Positions 9,187 through 19,146 of a stretch of 64,000 bases of DNA are shown here, one piece after another. The DNA lies in assembly GCF_003614435.1 (NCBI RefSeq), contig NZ_CP025546.1, forward strand, positions 6,014,001-6,078,000, given 5' to 3'. Position numbers and translations under genes: made by a program. The notes under the pieces are model-generated. The model had not been told where the DNA came from and searched no databases. It saw nothing but the letters and a program-made list of their open reading frames with translations. The stretch's first letter is position 1, and each line of letters starts with the position of its first letter. The DNA is from Mycobacterium paragordonae (lineage in GTDB: Bacteria; Actinomycetota; Actinomycetes; Mycobacteriales; Mycobacteriaceae).

Positions 9187-10770
9187 GTGAGCGCACCTTT
9201 CGGCTGGCACAATCCGTACTCCTGGCCTCGCACGCCCGTACTCGGCGCCAACGTGGTCTGTACCTCTCAACCGCTGGCCGCTCAGGCCGGGCTGTCGATG
9301 CTCGCCGCCGGCGGCAACGCGGTCGACGCGGCCATCGCCACCGCGATCACGCTGACGATCGTCGAACCCGTGTCCAACGGCATCGGATCGGACGCGTTCG
9401 CGATCGTCTGGGACGGTGAGCAGTTGCACGGCCTCAACGCGTCAGGACGCTCACCCGCGACGTGGACGCCGGAATACTTTGGCGATCAAGGGGTTCCGGC
9501 GTTCGGCTGGAATTCGGTGACGGTGCCCGGGGCCGTGTCGGGATGGATGCAGCTACATGAGAGGTTCGGCAGGCTGCCGTTCGATCAGCTGTTCGCGCCC
9601 GCTATCTCCTACGGCCGCAACGGCTTTCTGGTGTCTCCGATGGTGGCGTCGCAGTGGGAGGCCCAGGTTCCGGTCTTCGCGTCGCAGCCCGGATTCGCCG
9701 CGGCCTTCCTGCCGAACGGACGAGCACCGAAAGCCGGGGAGTTGTTCACGTTCCCCGACCATGCGGCCACGCTGGAGAAGATCGCGGAATCCGGCGGCGA
9801 GGCGTTCTACCGCGGCGAGTTGGCTGCCAGACTCGAGGCGCACTCGACGGCGCACGGCGGCACGATGCGGGCCAGCGACCTGGCGGCCCACCGCGCCGAC
9901 TGGGTCGGCACCATCAGCGGTGCATACCGCGGATACACCGTGCACGAGATACCGCCGAACGGTCAGGGCATCGTCGCCTTGATGGCGCTGGGTATCCTCG
10001 ACCAGTTCGACATATCCTCGTTGCCGGTTGATTCCGCCGATAGCGTCCACCTGCAGATCGAGGCTGTGAAACTGGCGTTTGCGGACGCGCACGCGTGTGT
10101 CGCCGACATAGACCACATGACCGTGACCACCGAACGACTTCTCGACAGTGAGTATCTCCGTCAGCGGGCCGCGCTGATCGACCCGCGGCGCGCAAAGCCC
10201 GCCTCGGCCGGAACACCAAGGGGTGGCACGGTTTATCTGACCGCCGCCGATGCTTCCGGACTGATGGTGTCGATGATCCAATCGAACTACATGGGATTCG
10301 GCTCCGGAGTGGTGGTGCCGGACACCGGCATCGCACTGCAGAACCGGGGCGCGAATTTCGTGGTGACTCCGGGTCATCCCAACCGGATCGGTCCGGCCAA
10401 GCGACCCTTTCACACGATCATTCCCGGCTTCGTCACCAAAGACGGGGCTCCGGTGATGAGTTTCGGGGTGATGGGCGGTCCGATGCAGCCGCAGGGTCAC
10501 GTGCAGGTGCTGGTGCGCATCGCGGACTATGACCAGAATCCGCAGGCGGCCTGCGACGGCCCCCGCTTTCGCTGGGTGGATGGCCTGCAAGTGGCCTGCG
10601 AGAAGGGATTTCCCGCGGCGACGCTCGACGAGTTGCGGCAGCGCGGACACGACCTGCTGACCGTGGACGACTACAACGCGTTCGGCAGTTGTCAGGCGAT
10701 CTGGCGACTGCAGGACGGGTATCTCGCGGCCAGCGACCCACGGCGGGACGGGCAAGTCGCCGCGTTCTGA
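9187..10770 (+). CDS. ggtA: Gamma-glutamyltranspeptidase-family protein
   Basis: The protein has 527 residues from GTG 9187. Seen: [24 protein letters not shown] and the [14 protein letters not shown] region of the large subunit. Near residue 344 is [19 protein letters not shown], where the family cleaves itself before a Thr that becomes the N-terminal nucleophile, followed by [24 protein letters not shown]. No signal peptide is visible, so it is probably a cytosolic Ntn-hydrolase acting on gamma-glutamyl compounds or related amides. It sits 25 bp after the esterase gene on the same strand. The order Rv0774c-ggtA is conserved with H37Rv. Confidence 0.87.
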   Translation: MSAPFGWHNPYSWPRTPVLGANVVCTSQPLAAQAGLSMLAAGGNAVDAAIATAITLTIVEPVSNGIGSDAFAIVWDGEQLHGLNASGRSPATWTPEYFGDQGVPAFGWNSVTVPGAVSGWMQLHERFGRLPFDQLFAPAISYGRNGFLVSPMVASQWEAQVPVFASQPGFAAAFLPNGRAPKAGELFTFPDHAATLEKIAESGGEAFYRGELAARLEAHSTAHGGTMRASDLAAHRADWVGTISGAYRGYTVHEIPPNGQGIVALMALGILDQFDISSLPVDSADSVHLQIEAVKLAFADAHACVADIDHMTVTTERLLDSEYLRQRAALIDPRRAKPASAGTPRGGTVYLTAADASGLMVSMIQSNYMGFGSGVVVPDTGIALQNRGANFVVTPGHPNRIGPAKRPFHTIIPGFVTKDGAPVMSFGVMGGPMQPQGHVQVLVRIADYDQNPQAACDGPRFRWVDGLQVACEKGFPAATLDELRQRGHDLLTVDDYNAFGSCQAIWRLQDGYLAASDPRRDGQVAAF

Positions 10771-10894
10771 TCCGGAGGTGCGGTGTTGCAAGCCGCCAAA
10801 GTCGACTAACGGCAAGCTCACAGGAAACGAAGAGCTGATTCGCGATCTTCACTGGGTAACGTCAATGCAGCGATTTCCGTTGAGGGGCGGTGCG

Positions 10895-11820
10895 TTGATT
10901 AGCTCAGTTCATCTGGGTCCCGGTGTGGGCTTGGGTGCCGGAGATGTGTTTGCCGGGTACACAATTGACCGGTTGTTGGGGTCCGGCGGTATGGGTGAGG
11001 TCTACCTCGCCCAGCATCCACGCCTGCCGCGCCAGGAGGCACTGAAGATACTCAACGACGACATCTGCGCCGACCCGGCCTATCGGCGGCGCTTCATCAA
11101 AGAGGCCGACCTGGCCGCGGCGCTGTGGCATCCCAACATCGTGCGCATCAACGACAGAGGCGAATCCGACGGCCAACTGTGGATCGCGATGGACTTCGTC
11201 GACGGCACCGACGCCGCGAGCCTGCTGCGCGAGCAGTATCCAGCCGGCATGCCCGCCGCGCAGGTCGGGGTGATCATCGAAGCGATCGCGGCCGCACTGG
11301 ATTACGCCCATCACCATCACGACGTCTTGCACCGCGATGTCGGTCCGGCCAACATTCTGCTCGCTGCCCCGGGCACCGAGGAGCAGCGAATCCTGTTGGG
11401 TGACTTCGGTATCGCCCGCACCATCGGCGACACCGGCGGCCTGACCGCGACCAACATGATGATCGGCACCTTCCCCTATGCCGCGCCCGAGCAGTTGACC
11501 GACGAACCCATCGACGGCCGCGCCGACCAATACGCCCTGGCCGCCACCGCCTTTCACCTGCTGACCGGGGCCCCACTGTTCCCCCACACCAACCCCGCCG
11601 TGGTGATCAGCCGCCACCTCAACACCCCACCGCCGAAACTCGCCGAAATCCGCCCCACCCTGACGGCCTTCGACCCGGTCTTCGCCATCGCACTAGCCAA
11701 AGACCCCACCGAACGATTCGACCGATGCACCCACTTCGCCGACGCATTCACCCGCGCAGTACACGCCATCGGACAATCAACCAACTCGGTCTGGACCATG
11801 CCCAGACCCCTGGCAGTCAG
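10895..11820 (+). repeat. 926-bp direct duplication, copy A (kinase domain)
   Basis: It aligns without gaps to 12620-13545 (offset 1725). Only scattered substitutions are seen, mostly silent. Just downstream of 11820 the two copies diverge abruptly into different linkers. Shared fragments upstream (CAGGAAAC, GGGTAAC) suggest the promoter region was copied too. Confidence 0.9.
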
Positions 11821-12394
11821 AGAACCCACGCTGACGACCTCGGCGCCTGCGACACCACAACGAAGACGCCGACGGAGGGTCGCGGCGGCCGCCGCGGTCG
11901 TCGTCCTGGTAGGGGTCGGCGCCGGCGGATACCAGCCCTCCGGCGGCAGACCGCTGGCCTCGCCCGCAGGTGTGGCAACGCCTCAACATGCGGTGGCGCT
12001 GGCACCACCACTTAATGCACCTGCACCTGCACCTGCACCGGTACCGGCACCCCTACCTGCGCCGACTCCCGTTTCTGGCGCCTCGGTACCCGCTGCCGCT
12101 TCCGCTCCGACCACACCGCTCGTGAAACCGCCCGCGCCCCCACCGCAGCGGGCAGCGGTCGATCGCGACCAGACATTCGTCGACCAGCTATCCCACATTC
12201 CCGGGCTCACCGTCACCGACCCGGGAACGGCCGCTGCAACGGGCCGCGCGATCTGCAAGAGCCTGAAGAACGGGGGAAGCCCCAATGATTCTGTGCAGGC
12301 GACCGTCAACGGGAACAATGGCCTCACTCCCGCGCAGGCTGCCGCGGGCGTCAACGCCGCCATCGGCGTCTACTGTCCGCAATATCCGCACTAG
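10895..12394 (+). CDS. PknF-like membrane Ser/Thr protein kinase with extracellular DUF732 domain, copy 1
   Basis: Starts at TTG 10895 by alignment with the ATG of copy 2; ATG 10865 and GTG 10778 are in-frame alternatives. About 499 residues. The kinase domain spans about 1-290: glycine loop GSGGMGEVY (29-37), ATP lysine K51, catalytic HRD 146-148, DFG 170-172, APE 197-199. The HRDxKxxN lysine is replaced by glycine (HRDVGPAN). A basic stretch and one membrane helix (about 335-350) follow, then a Pro/Ala linker and a DUF732 domain with two Cys (ICKSL, VYCPQ). It probably senses an outside signal and phosphorylates cytosolic targets. This locus is absent from H37Rv as I know it. Confidence 0.86.
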   Translation: MISSVHLGPGVGLGAGDVFAGYTIDRLLGSGGMGEVYLAQHPRLPRQEALKILNDDICADPAYRRRFIKEADLAAALWHPNIVRINDRGESDGQLWIAMDFVDGTDAASLLREQYPAGMPAAQVGVIIEAIAAALDYAHHHHDVLHRDVGPANILLAAPGTEEQRILLGDFGIARTIGDTGGLTATNMMIGTFPYAAPEQLTDEPIDGRADQYALAATAFHLLTGAPLFPHTNPAVVISRHLNTPPPKLAEIRPTLTAFDPVFAIALAKDPTERFDRCTHFADAFTRAVHAIGQSTNSVWTMPRPLAVREPTLTTSAPATPQRRRRRRVAAAAAVVVLVGVGAGGYQPSGGRPLASPAGVATPQHAVALAPPLNAPAPAPAPVPAPLPAPTPVSGASVPAAASAPTTPLVKPPAPPPQRAAVDRDQTFVDQLSHIPGLTVTDPGTAAATGRAICKSLKNGGSPNDSVQATVNGNNGLTPAQAAAGVNAAIGVYCPQYPH

Positions 12395-12619
12395 CTGTCG
12401 TATTTCCCTGCGCCGCTGCCGTTCTCGCGGGCATGAGGCCGCTGCTGAATCCATCGGTCGACCGTGTCCCGCGCACGTGCCCCCGGACGTCAAGGTGAAC
12501 GCAAGGTAAACTCATAGGAAACTAAGCGTGACTACCCGTTGAATCGGCGGGTAACATCGGATCAGCAATGCGGGCTGGCGCCGAGGCTGCGCTCGGCATG
12601 TTCTGTTACGGACGGTGCG

Positions 12620-13545
12620 ATGATTAGCTCAGTTCATCTGGGTCCCGGTGTGGGCCTGGGTGCCGGAGATGTGTTTGCCGGGTACACAATTAACCGGTTG
12701 TTGGGGGCCGGCGGTATGGGTGAGGTCTACCTCGCTCAGCATCCGCGCCTGCCGCGCCAGGAGGCGCTGAAGATACTCAACGACGACATCTGCGCCGACC
12801 CGGCCTACCGCCGGCGCTTCATCAAAGAAGCCGACTTGGCCGCGGCGCTGTGGCATCCCAACATCGTGCGCATCAACGACAGAGGCGAATCCGACGGCCA
12901 ACTGTGGATCGCGATGGACTTCGTCGACGGCACCGACGCCGCGAGCCTGCTGCGCGAGCAGTATCCGGCCGGCATGCCCGCCGCGCAGGTCGGGGTGATC
13001 ATCGAAGCGATCGCGGCCGCACTGGATTACGCCCATCGCCATCACGACGTGCTGCACCGCGATGTCGGTCCGGCCAACATTCTGCTCGCCGCCCCGGGCA
13101 CCGAGGAGCAGCGAATCCTGTTGGGTGACTTCGGTATCGCCCGCACCATCGGCGACACCGGCGGCCTGACCGCGACCAACATGATGATCGGCACCTTCCC
13201 CTATGCCGCGCCCGAGCAGTTGACCGACGAACCCATCGACGGCCGCGCCGACCAATACGCGCTGGCCGCCACCGCCTTTCACCTGCTGACCGGGGCCCCG
13301 CTGTTCCCCCACACCAACCCCGCCGTGGTGATCAGCCGCCACCTCAACACCCCACCGCCGAAACTCGCCGAAATCCGCCCCACCCTGACGGCCTTCGACC
13401 CGGTCTTCGCCATCGCCCTGGCCAAAGACCCCACCGAACGATTCGACCGATGCACCCACTTCGCCGACGCATTCACCCGCGCAGTGCACGCCATCGGACA
13501 ATCAACCAACTCGGTCTGGACCATGCCCAGACCCCTGGCAGTCAG
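12620..13545 (+). repeat. 926-bp direct duplication, copy B (kinase domain)
   Basis: Partner of 10895-11820; colinear without insertions or deletions as far as I can read. The block ends within the codons for AVR(T/E)PTLT, after which the two proteins differ. Confidence 0.9.
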
Positions 13546-14203
13546 AACACCCACGCTCACGCCCAAGCCCGCCAGCGCGGCAGCCACCGCTGAGCCGCAA
13601 CGCCGGAGGCGGCGGATCTTCGCGGCCGCGGCAACAGCGGTCGCGCTGGTCGGCGTCGGTGCCAGTAGCTACCCGGCCGACGACAAACCGGACGTCGGCG
13701 CGCCCGTTGCGGCACCGGTCACGGCGCGGGCTCAGCTGGCCGCGGAGGCGGCACCGCCCGCGGCGCCAGTGCCGCCACCGCCCAACGACGCGCCGCCACC
13801 GCCGCCACCCGCGCCGGCTTCCGCTGCGCCGCACGCGCCTGCCCCGGCCTCCGTTGGCCCCCATGCTTCAGCCCCGGCCGCTGTTTCGGCACCGGTCGCT
13901 CCGGTGCCGAAAGCGCCTGCCCCGCAAGCGCCCGTCCCGCAAACACCGCCACCGCCGCAACGGCCGCCCGACCCGGACCAGGCCTTCGTCAACATGGTGT
14001 CCGGCATCCCCGGCCTCACCGTGACCGACCCGACCACGGCCGCCGCGACCGGCCGCGCCGTGTGCACGAGCCTGCAAAACGGTGCAACGCCAAACGATTC
14101 CGTTCAGGCGACGGTGAACGGCAACAACACCGTCACCCCCGCCCAGGCTGCCGCCGGCGTGAACGCGGCGATCACTGTCTACTGTCCCCAGTACCAGCAA
14201 TAG
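12620..14203 (+). CDS. PknF-like membrane Ser/Thr protein kinase with extracellular DUF732 domain, copy 2
   Basis: 527 residues from ATG 12620 ([10 protein letters not shown]). The kinase domain is nearly identical to copy 1. I see changes at residue 25 (N for D), residue 30 (A for S) and residue 140 (R for H) across about 305 residues. K51, HRD 146-148, N153, DFG and APE are present, and glycine 150 again replaces the usual catalytic-loop lysine. The linker is longer and richer in Pro/Ala than in copy 1. The C-terminal DUF732 domain ([17 protein letters not shown] to VYCPQYQQ) is related to copy 1 but clearly diverged. It ends 9 bp before the convergent purD stop. Confidence 0.87.
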   Translation: MISSVHLGPGVGLGAGDVFAGYTINRLLGAGGMGEVYLAQHPRLPRQEALKILNDDICADPAYRRRFIKEADLAAALWHPNIVRINDRGESDGQLWIAMDFVDGTDAASLLREQYPAGMPAAQVGVIIEAIAAALDYAHRHHDVLHRDVGPANILLAAPGTEEQRILLGDFGIARTIGDTGGLTATNMMIGTFPYAAPEQLTDEPIDGRADQYALAATAFHLLTGAPLFPHTNPAVVISRHLNTPPPKLAEIRPTLTAFDPVFAIALAKDPTERFDRCTHFADAFTRAVHAIGQSTNSVWTMPRPLAVRTPTLTPKPASAAATAEPQRRRRRIFAAAATAVALVGVGASSYPADDKPDVGAPVAAPVTARAQLAAEAAPPAAPVPPPPNDAPPPPPPAPASAAPHAPAPASVGPHASAPAAVSAPVAPVPKAPAPQAPVPQTPPPPQRPPDPDQAFVNMVSGIPGLTVTDPTTAAATGRAVCTSLQNGATPNDSVQATVNGNNTVTPAQAAAGVNAAITVYCPQYQQ

Positions 14204-14212
14204 GCCGCCCGG

Positions 14213-15484
14213 CTACTGCAGGCTGATCTTTCCCTCGGCGGCGCGCTTGCCGATGTCGGTGCGAAAGTGGCTGCCCGGCAATCGAATCGAGCCAAGAATT
14301 TCGTACGCGCGGGCGCGGGCTTCGGACAGGTCGGCGCCGGTACCCACCACCGACAGCACCCGTCCTCCGGCGGAGACGATCGCTCCGTCGTCGCGGCGGG
14401 TGGTGCCGGCGTGCAGTACACCCTCGGCTTCGGAACCGACGATGACGTCGCCGACCCGTGGCCGCCCGGGATAGTTCTCGGCCGCCAGCACCACCGTCAC
14501 CGCGGCACCATCGCGCCAACGCAACTGTTCGAAGTCGGCCAGCTTTCCGCTGCCGGCCGCGTGCAGCAGCTGGCCGAGCGGCGTTTCCAGCAGGGCCAGA
14601 ACTGCCTGGGTCTCCGGATCGCCGAAACGGCAATTGAATTCGACCACCGCGGGACCGCTGGAGGTAATCGCCAGGCCGGCGTAGAGCAGTCCATTGAACG
14701 GGCTACCGCGCCGGACGAGTTCGGCCGCAACGGGTTCGACGACGCGGCTGACGATCTCGCGGTAAACGTCGTCGGGCAGCCAGGGCAGCGGTGCGTAGGC
14801 ACCCATGCCGCCGGTGTTGGGGCCGGCATCGCCGTCGCCGACCCGCTTGAAGTCCTGTGCGGGCAGCAGCGGCACCACGGTCGCGCCGTCGAGCACGCAG
14901 AACAGCGAGACCTCCGGGCCGTCCAGGAATGACTCGAGCAGCACTGGATGACCCGACTCGAGCAGACCGGCCGCGTGCGCGCGTGCGGCGTCGCGATCGG
15001 CGGTCACCACGACGCCTTTGCCGGCAGCCAGCGAGTCGTCCTTGACCACCCAGGCCGGGTCACCGGCCGGCGGTCCGAAACGTTCGAGGGCGGCGTCCAG
15101 ATTCGCCGGGTTGTCCACGATTTCGCTGGCCGCTGTCCGGACCCCGGCCGCGGCCATCACTTCCTTGGCGAAGGCCTTGGACCCCTCGATACGCGCAGCG
15201 TCCTTGCCGGGGCCGAAGCAGACGATGCCGGCAGCGCGCAGGGCATCGGCCACTCCTAGCACCAGCGGCACCTCGGGCCCGATCACCACCAGGTCGGCCT
15301 CGACTTTGCGCGCCAGGGCGACGACCTGGTCGCCGGAGCTGATGTCGACATCGTACTGCTCGGCCAGCCGGGTGGTGCCGGCGTTGCCGGGGGCGACGAT
15401 CAACCCCGTGACCTGCGGGTCTCTGCTGAGCGCCAGCAGCAGGGCATGTTCACGGGCACCGGAGCCGATCACCAGGACGCGCAC
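14213..15484 (-). CDS. purD: Phosphoribosylamine-glycine ligase (GAR synthetase)
   Basis: 423 residues with the N-terminal [15 protein letters not shown], the ATP-grasp segment [15 protein letters not shown], and the GAR-synthetase signature [11 protein letters not shown]. It catalyses the ATP-dependent joining of phosphoribosylamine and glycine, step 2 of purine synthesis, in the cytosol. The length is standard for bacteria. It is transcribed leftward and converges on the second kinase. The MarR-type gene upstream on the same strand ends 25 bp before the purD start, so read-through is possible. Confidence 0.96.
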   Translation of the reverse strand: MRVLVIGSGAREHALLLALSRDPQVTGLIVAPGNAGTTRLAEQYDVDISSGDQVVALARKVEADLVVIGPEVPLVLGVADALRAAGIVCFGPGKDAARIEGSKAFAKEVMAAAGVRTAASEIVDNPANLDAALERFGPPAGDPAWVVKDDSLAAGKGVVVTADRDAARAHAAGLLESGHPVLLESFLDGPEVSLFCVLDGATVVPLLPAQDFKRVGDGDAGPNTGGMGAYAPLPWLPDDVYREIVSRVVEPVAAELVRRGSPFNGLLYAGLAITSSGPAVVEFNCRFGDPETQAVLALLETPLGQLLHAAGSGKLADFEQLRWRDGAAVTVVLAAENYPGRPRVGDVIVGSEAEGVLHAGTTRRDDGAIVSAGGRVLSVVGTGADLSEARARAYEILGSIRLPGSHFRTDIGKRAAEGKISLQ

Positions 15485-15509
15485 GACAGGTCAGACTAGC
15501 CGCAAGCCG

Positions 15510-15917
15510 CTAGAGAATCTTTTCCAGCAGGTCCCTCAGGTCGTGCTGCTGCCCGACGGTGAGGCGGCTAAGGCGCTTGTCGAACTCTTCCGAGAGCAGC
15601 GCCAGCCCCTTGGTGCTGGCCCGGCGCCCCTCCGGAGTGAGCAGCAGGCGATGGCGCCGCAGGTCGGTGGGGTCGATTTCACGGCGCACGAATTTCGCCG
15701 CTTCCAGCCGTTTGAGGTAGAGCGTGACGGTTGCCTTGGGCATGCTCAACGCCGCCGCGAGCTCCGCCGGGTAAGGGTGCTCGTCGATCTCGGCGAGCAG
15801 GAACAGCTCTTTGGACTCCAGCCCAAGCGCACTGATGCGGGGTTCCGCGCACGATATGACCGACAGCAGGACCCGGTAGTTGAGCGACCAGATTTTGGCC
15901 GCGTCGACTGCAGACAT
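15510..15917 (-). CDS. MarR-family transcriptional regulator
   Basis: The 135-residue protein contains a winged helix (PAELAAALSMPKATVTLYLKRLEAAKFVRREIDPTD, about residues 50-85). The LTPEGRRA wing/helix follows and the ends form a helical dimer region. It is divergent from an aldo/keto reductase 82 bp away, and two palindromes lie between them. This suggests self-regulation and ligand-controlled expression of the reductase. No ligand can be assigned. Confidence 0.87.
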   Translation of the reverse strand: MSAVDAAKIWSLNYRVLLSVISCAEPRISALGLESKELFLLAEIDEHPYPAELAAALSMPKATVTLYLKRLEAAKFVRREIDPTDLRRHRLLLTPEGRRASTKGLALLSEEFDKRLSRLTVGQQHDLRDLLEKIL

Positions 15918-15931
15918 CGACTTGCCAGATC

Positions 15932-15961
15932 GTTCAGTCGTGAACTAGTTTATTAATGAAC
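15932..15961. promoter_or_regulatory. Two candidate MarR operators in the MarR / aldo-keto reductase gap
   Basis: Site 1 at 15932-15945 is GTTCA-GTCG-TGAAC, a perfect 5-bp-arm inverted repeat. Site 2 at 15948-15961 is GTTTATTAATGAAC, palindromic except for one pair. Both share the outer GTT..AAC half-sites and lie side by side just upstream of the regulator start. This fits dimer binding by a MarR protein; binding itself is inferred. Confidence 0.5.
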
Positions 15962-15999
15962 AATCGCATAGTCGAACAACTTACCAGAAAGCGGGCGCT

Positions 16000-17085
16000 A
16001 TGCCTCTTGATCAGTACGTGACACTCGGTCGATCGGGATTGCGGGTCAGCCCGTTGTGCCTGGGCGCGATGACCTTCGGTGAAGACCTCGGCTGGGGCAC
16101 CAGCGTCGAAGAGTCCCAACAGATCATCGACCGGTACCTCGAACTCGGCGGCAACTTCATCGACACCGCCAACTTCTACACGCGCAGCCACTCCGAGAAG
16201 ATCATCGGCGATCACATCGGGCGGCATCCGGAACGGCGCGATCGCGTCGTCATCGCCACCAAGTTCAGCGGCAATCTCTACCCGGGCGACCCCAACGGCG
16301 GCGGGTCCGGCCGCAAGTCGGTGATCAAGGCGTGCGAGAACTCGTTGCGGCGCTTGCAGACCGACTACATCGACCTCTACTGGCTGCACATCTGGGATCA
16401 GAACACCCCCATCGAGGAGACCATGGCCGCACTCGACGACCTGGTCCGGGCCGGCAAGGTGCGTTATCTCGGTGTCTCGGACACCCCGGCGTGGAAAATC
16501 GTGGAAGCCAACCTGATTGCCCGCTTCCGCGGCTGGTCCTCGTTCGTCGGCCTGCAGATCGAGTACTCGCTGCTGGAACGCACCGTCGAGCAGGAACTCG
16601 TCCCGATGGCTGCCGAGTTCGGGCTCGGCATCACGCCCTGGTCACCGCTGAAAAGCGGTGTGCTGAGCGGGAAGTACACCCGCACCAACGCCGACCGACA
16701 AGAGTCCGGCCGCGGTGCCATGGTCGACGCGTTCCTCAACGAGGAGACGTACGCCCTGATCGACGAACTCGAGGTCATCGCCCGGGCGCACGACACCGCG
16801 GTTTCCAGCGTTGCGCTGGCCTGGCTGCAGGCGCAGCGGGCGGTGACGTCCATCATCATTGGGGCACGCCGGCTTTCGCAGTTCGACGAGAACGTGCGCG
16901 CGGTGGACGTGAACCTCACGGCCGACGACATAGCGCGGCTGGACGCTCTCACCAGGCCGGCCTTCGGTTTCCCGCAGAGCATGATCGAGATGGCGCCGGG
17001 CATCATCAACGGCGGCACGTCGGTCAATGGCGTGTCGGCGCCGATCTCGGAATACGTGATGCCGGCGGGAGGTCGCCCCTACTGA
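16000..17085 (+). CDS. Aldo/keto reductase
   Basis: 361 residues. The AKR catalytic tetrad can be read: D55 and Y60 in FIDTANFY, K88 in IATKFS, and H130 in LYWLHIWD. The C-terminal NADP-binding pattern VTSIIIGARRLSQFDENV is present. It reduces aldehydes or ketones with NADPH; the substrate is unknown. Expression is probably controlled by the divergent MarR protein. It ends 3 bp before the convergent CMD-like gene. The MarR-AKR pair interrupts the purD-Rv0771 neighbourship known from H37Rv, so it looks inserted. Confidence 0.88.
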   Translation: MPLDQYVTLGRSGLRVSPLCLGAMTFGEDLGWGTSVEESQQIIDRYLELGGNFIDTANFYTRSHSEKIIGDHIGRHPERRDRVVIATKFSGNLYPGDPNGGGSGRKSVIKACENSLRRLQTDYIDLYWLHIWDQNTPIEETMAALDDLVRAGKVRYLGVSDTPAWKIVEANLIARFRGWSSFVGLQIEYSLLERTVEQELVPMAAEFGLGITPWSPLKSGVLSGKYTRTNADRQESGRGAMVDAFLNEETYALIDELEVIARAHDTAVSSVALAWLQAQRAVTSIIIGARRLSQFDENVRAVDVNLTADDIARLDALTRPAFGFPQSMIEMAPGIINGGTSVNGVSAPISEYVMPAGGRPY

Positions 17086-17088
17086 AGG

Positions 17089-17517
17089 CTAGTCGCCCGC
17101 GTTCATCTTCAGGGCGCGCTCGACGTTGGCCTTCTTGTCTTCCTCCGCACCCTTGGCCGCGGCCTTCTTGCGCCTGGCCACGACCGTGTCGACGGCGCCG
17201 TTGAGCGCCGAACCCAGCGGAAAACCGAGGTAATGGGTGAGGAACAGAGCCATTTCCTTCAGCTCGGTTTCGCTGAGTTCGCCGTTGAGCAGCGCGGCAT
17301 TGATCTGGATCTCGGCCAGGTCGCGATTGCCGATGGCGGTGACCGCGGTCAGGGTCATGATGCGCTTGTCCCGCATCGACAACCCCGGCCGGGTCCAGAT
17401 GGAACCGAACAGGTGGTCCACCGTCAGGTCGAAGTAGGGATCGCCCTCGATGTTGGGCATCTCCCAGCCGTAGACCTCGTTCATCTTGTCCAGGCCCTTG
17501 CGGCGCAGTTCGTCCAT
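17089..17517 (-). CDS. Carboxymuconolactone decarboxylase (CMD/AhpD) family protein (Rv0771-like)
   Basis: The start at ATG 17517 overlaps the stop of the upstream dehydrogenase and gives 142 residues, MDELRRKGLDKMNEVYGW. The family core WTRPGLSMRDKRIMTLTAVTAIG with the following HYLGFP segment matches CMD-type helical bundles. No cysteine is present, so it is not an AhpD-type peroxidase. The lysine-rich C-terminus is unusual but ends in frame. It is the last gene of the aldA-SDR-HIBADH-CMD operon. The reaction is unknown in mycobacteria. Confidence 0.84.
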   Translation of the reverse strand: MDELRRKGLDKMNEVYGWEMPNIEGDPYFDLTVDHLFGSIWTRPGLSMRDKRIMTLTAVTAIGNRDLAEIQINAALLNGELSETELKEMALFLTHYLGFPLGSALNGAVDTVVARRKKAAAKGAEEDKKANVERALKMNAGD

Positions 17518-18377
17518 CACGCGTCTTTCTCTTCGTCGTGCGGTACTCCGAGGCCGGCAGCCAACCGCTGCCGAGCCAACTCCGCCAGCGGCAGGTCGAC
17601 CGAAACCGACTCTCCCAACGCCAGAGCCAGGCTCAGATCCTTCTCCCCCAACCCCCGGGTGTGCAGGAACGGCTGGTACAGAAAGTTCTCCGGATCGAGG
17701 TCGTTCATGTCCTCGCGCACCATGATCGCGCCCGGACCGCCGGTGAGCGCGTCGGTGTGGCGGACCACCCGGCCCAGCGCCTGCAGATCCAGCCCGGCCG
17801 CCTCGGCCAGCTTCATGGCCTCGCACGCCGCCGCGTACGAGGTGAACGTCAACATGTTGCGGGCCAACTTCATCCGCGTGCCGGCGCCGGGTTCACCGGC
17901 GTGAATGACCATCGCCGCCCAGTGTTTGAAGGCCGGCTTGATCCGCTCGTACACCTCGCGTTCGGCGCCGACCATGGTGGCGAGCTCGCCCTTGGCCGCC
18001 GCCGCCGCCCCGCCGCTCACCGGTGCGTCGACGACGTGAATGCCCTGCGGCTTGAGTTCGGCCGCCAGCTCGACAGCGGTGGTGTCGCTGATCGTGGAGT
18101 GAATTGCGATGACAGTCCCAGGCTTTGCGCTGGCGGCCAGTTCGCCGACGACCTCACGCACCTGCGCGTCGTTGAGCACGGTGATATGCACGATGTCAGC
18201 GGCCGCGATGTCGGCCACGCTGTCGCCCCGGTTGGCGCCCTTATCCAGCAGCGGCGCCATCGCCTCGGCGCGGATGTCGTAAACCGTCACCCCGCCCGGC
18301 CATTCGGTCATCTTCGTCGCCATCGGCGCGCCCATGTTGCCCAGGCCGATGTATCCGAGCTTCAACTGTTCGCTCAT
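17517..18377 (-). CDS. 3-hydroxyisobutyrate dehydrogenase-family protein (Rv0770-like)
   Basis: 286 residues from ATG 18377 (MSEQLKLGYIGLGNMGAPMA), chosen because it overlaps the SDR stop as ATGA and begins directly before the Rossmann motif. It has the substrate signature DAPVSGGAAAAAKGEL and a catalytic lysine in GTRMKLARNML. Members oxidise beta-hydroxyacids such as 3-hydroxyisobutyrate with NAD(P). The operon (aldehyde dehydrogenase, SDR, beta-hydroxyacid dehydrogenase, CMD-like) looks like a catabolic route for an oxygenated side chain; the exact compound is unknown. Confidence 0.88.
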   Translation of the reverse strand: MSEQLKLGYIGLGNMGAPMATKMTEWPGGVTVYDIRAEAMAPLLDKGANRGDSVADIAAADIVHITVLNDAQVREVVGELAASAKPGTVIAIHSTISDTTAVELAAELKPQGIHVVDAPVSGGAAAAAKGELATMVGAEREVYERIKPAFKHWAAMVIHAGEPGAGTRMKLARNMLTFTSYAAACEAMKLAEAAGLDLQALGRVVRHTDALTGGPGAIMVREDMNDLDPENFLYQPFLHTRGLGEKDLSLALALGESVSVDLPLAELARQRLAAGLGVPHDEEKDA

Positions 18378-19123
18378 GAGCGGATGATCTGTCCGCCGTC
18401 GACGTTGAAGATCTGCCCGGTGATCCAGCGGGCCTGATCGCTCAACAGGAACAGACACATGCCCACCAGGTCGTCGGGGGTTCCCATGCGCGACAACGGG
18501 AGTCCCTTGACGATGTCGTCGACGATCTCCTTGGGCGTGGTGGTTCGGTTGGCCTCGGTGTCGATCGGACCGGGTGCGATGGCGTTGATCCGGATGTTCT
18601 GGCCGCCCAGTTCCCGGGACAGTTGTTGGGTGAGGCCGTTGATGCCGACCTTCGCCAGGCCGTAGAAGTTGGCATAGAGCCACGCTGCCGTGGACGACTG
18701 GTTGACGATCGCCCCGCCGCCGCGCTTGGCCATCTTCTTGTAGACCGCGCGGGTGCACCACAGGGCGCCATCGAGATTCACGCTCATGAATCTCTTGTAG
18801 TACTCGGGGTCCACGGTGAGCAGGAAGTCGAGTTTCATTCCGCCGAAAATTGCGGCGTTGTTGACCAGATAGTCGATTCCGCCGAACTCGGCCAGAGTGC
18901 GATCGGCCATCGCCTTGGCCGACGCCGGGTCGGACACGTCCACCGGGATGCTGATGGCCGTTCCGCCGTCCGCGACGATCTGCTTGGCCACCCCCTCGGC
19001 CGCCTCGGCGTTGATGTCCGCCACCACCACCGCAGCGCCTTCGCGGGCCAGCGCCTCGACGTATGCCTGGCCGATACCGCCACCGGACCCGGTGACGATG
19101 GCTACCTTGTTTTCAAACTGCAC
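18374..19123 (-). CDS. Short-chain dehydrogenase/reductase (Rv0769-like)
   Basis: 249 residues from GTG 19123, preceded by GAGGGG; a longer start (TTG 19150) is possible. The nucleotide motif is VAIVTGSGGGIGQAYVEA. DINAE favours NAD. NNAAIFGG is present. The catalytic residues are Ser in IVNQSSTAAW and the tyrosine and lysine in YGLAKVG. It sits 23 bp after aldA and overlaps the next gene by 4 bp. It probably oxidises or reduces a hydroxy/keto intermediate in the same pathway. Confidence 0.88.
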   Translation of the reverse strand: MQFENKVAIVTGSGGGIGQAYVEALAREGAAVVVADINAEAAEGVAKQIVADGGTAISIPVDVSDPASAKAMADRTLAEFGGIDYLVNNAAIFGGMKLDFLLTVDPEYYKRFMSVNLDGALWCTRAVYKKMAKRGGGAIVNQSSTAAWLYANFYGLAKVGINGLTQQLSRELGGQNIRINAIAPGPIDTEANRTTTPKEIVDDIVKGLPLSRMGTPDDLVGMCLFLLSDQARWITGQIFNVDGGQIIRS

Positions 19124-19146
19124 GGTGGCATCCCCTCGGTTGGCTT

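Noticed and set aside
10778..10894. N-terminal extension of kinase copy 1 from GTG 10778
   Set aside because: The extension does not match copy 2, whose ATG aligns with TTG 10895; it corresponds to duplicated upstream DNA.
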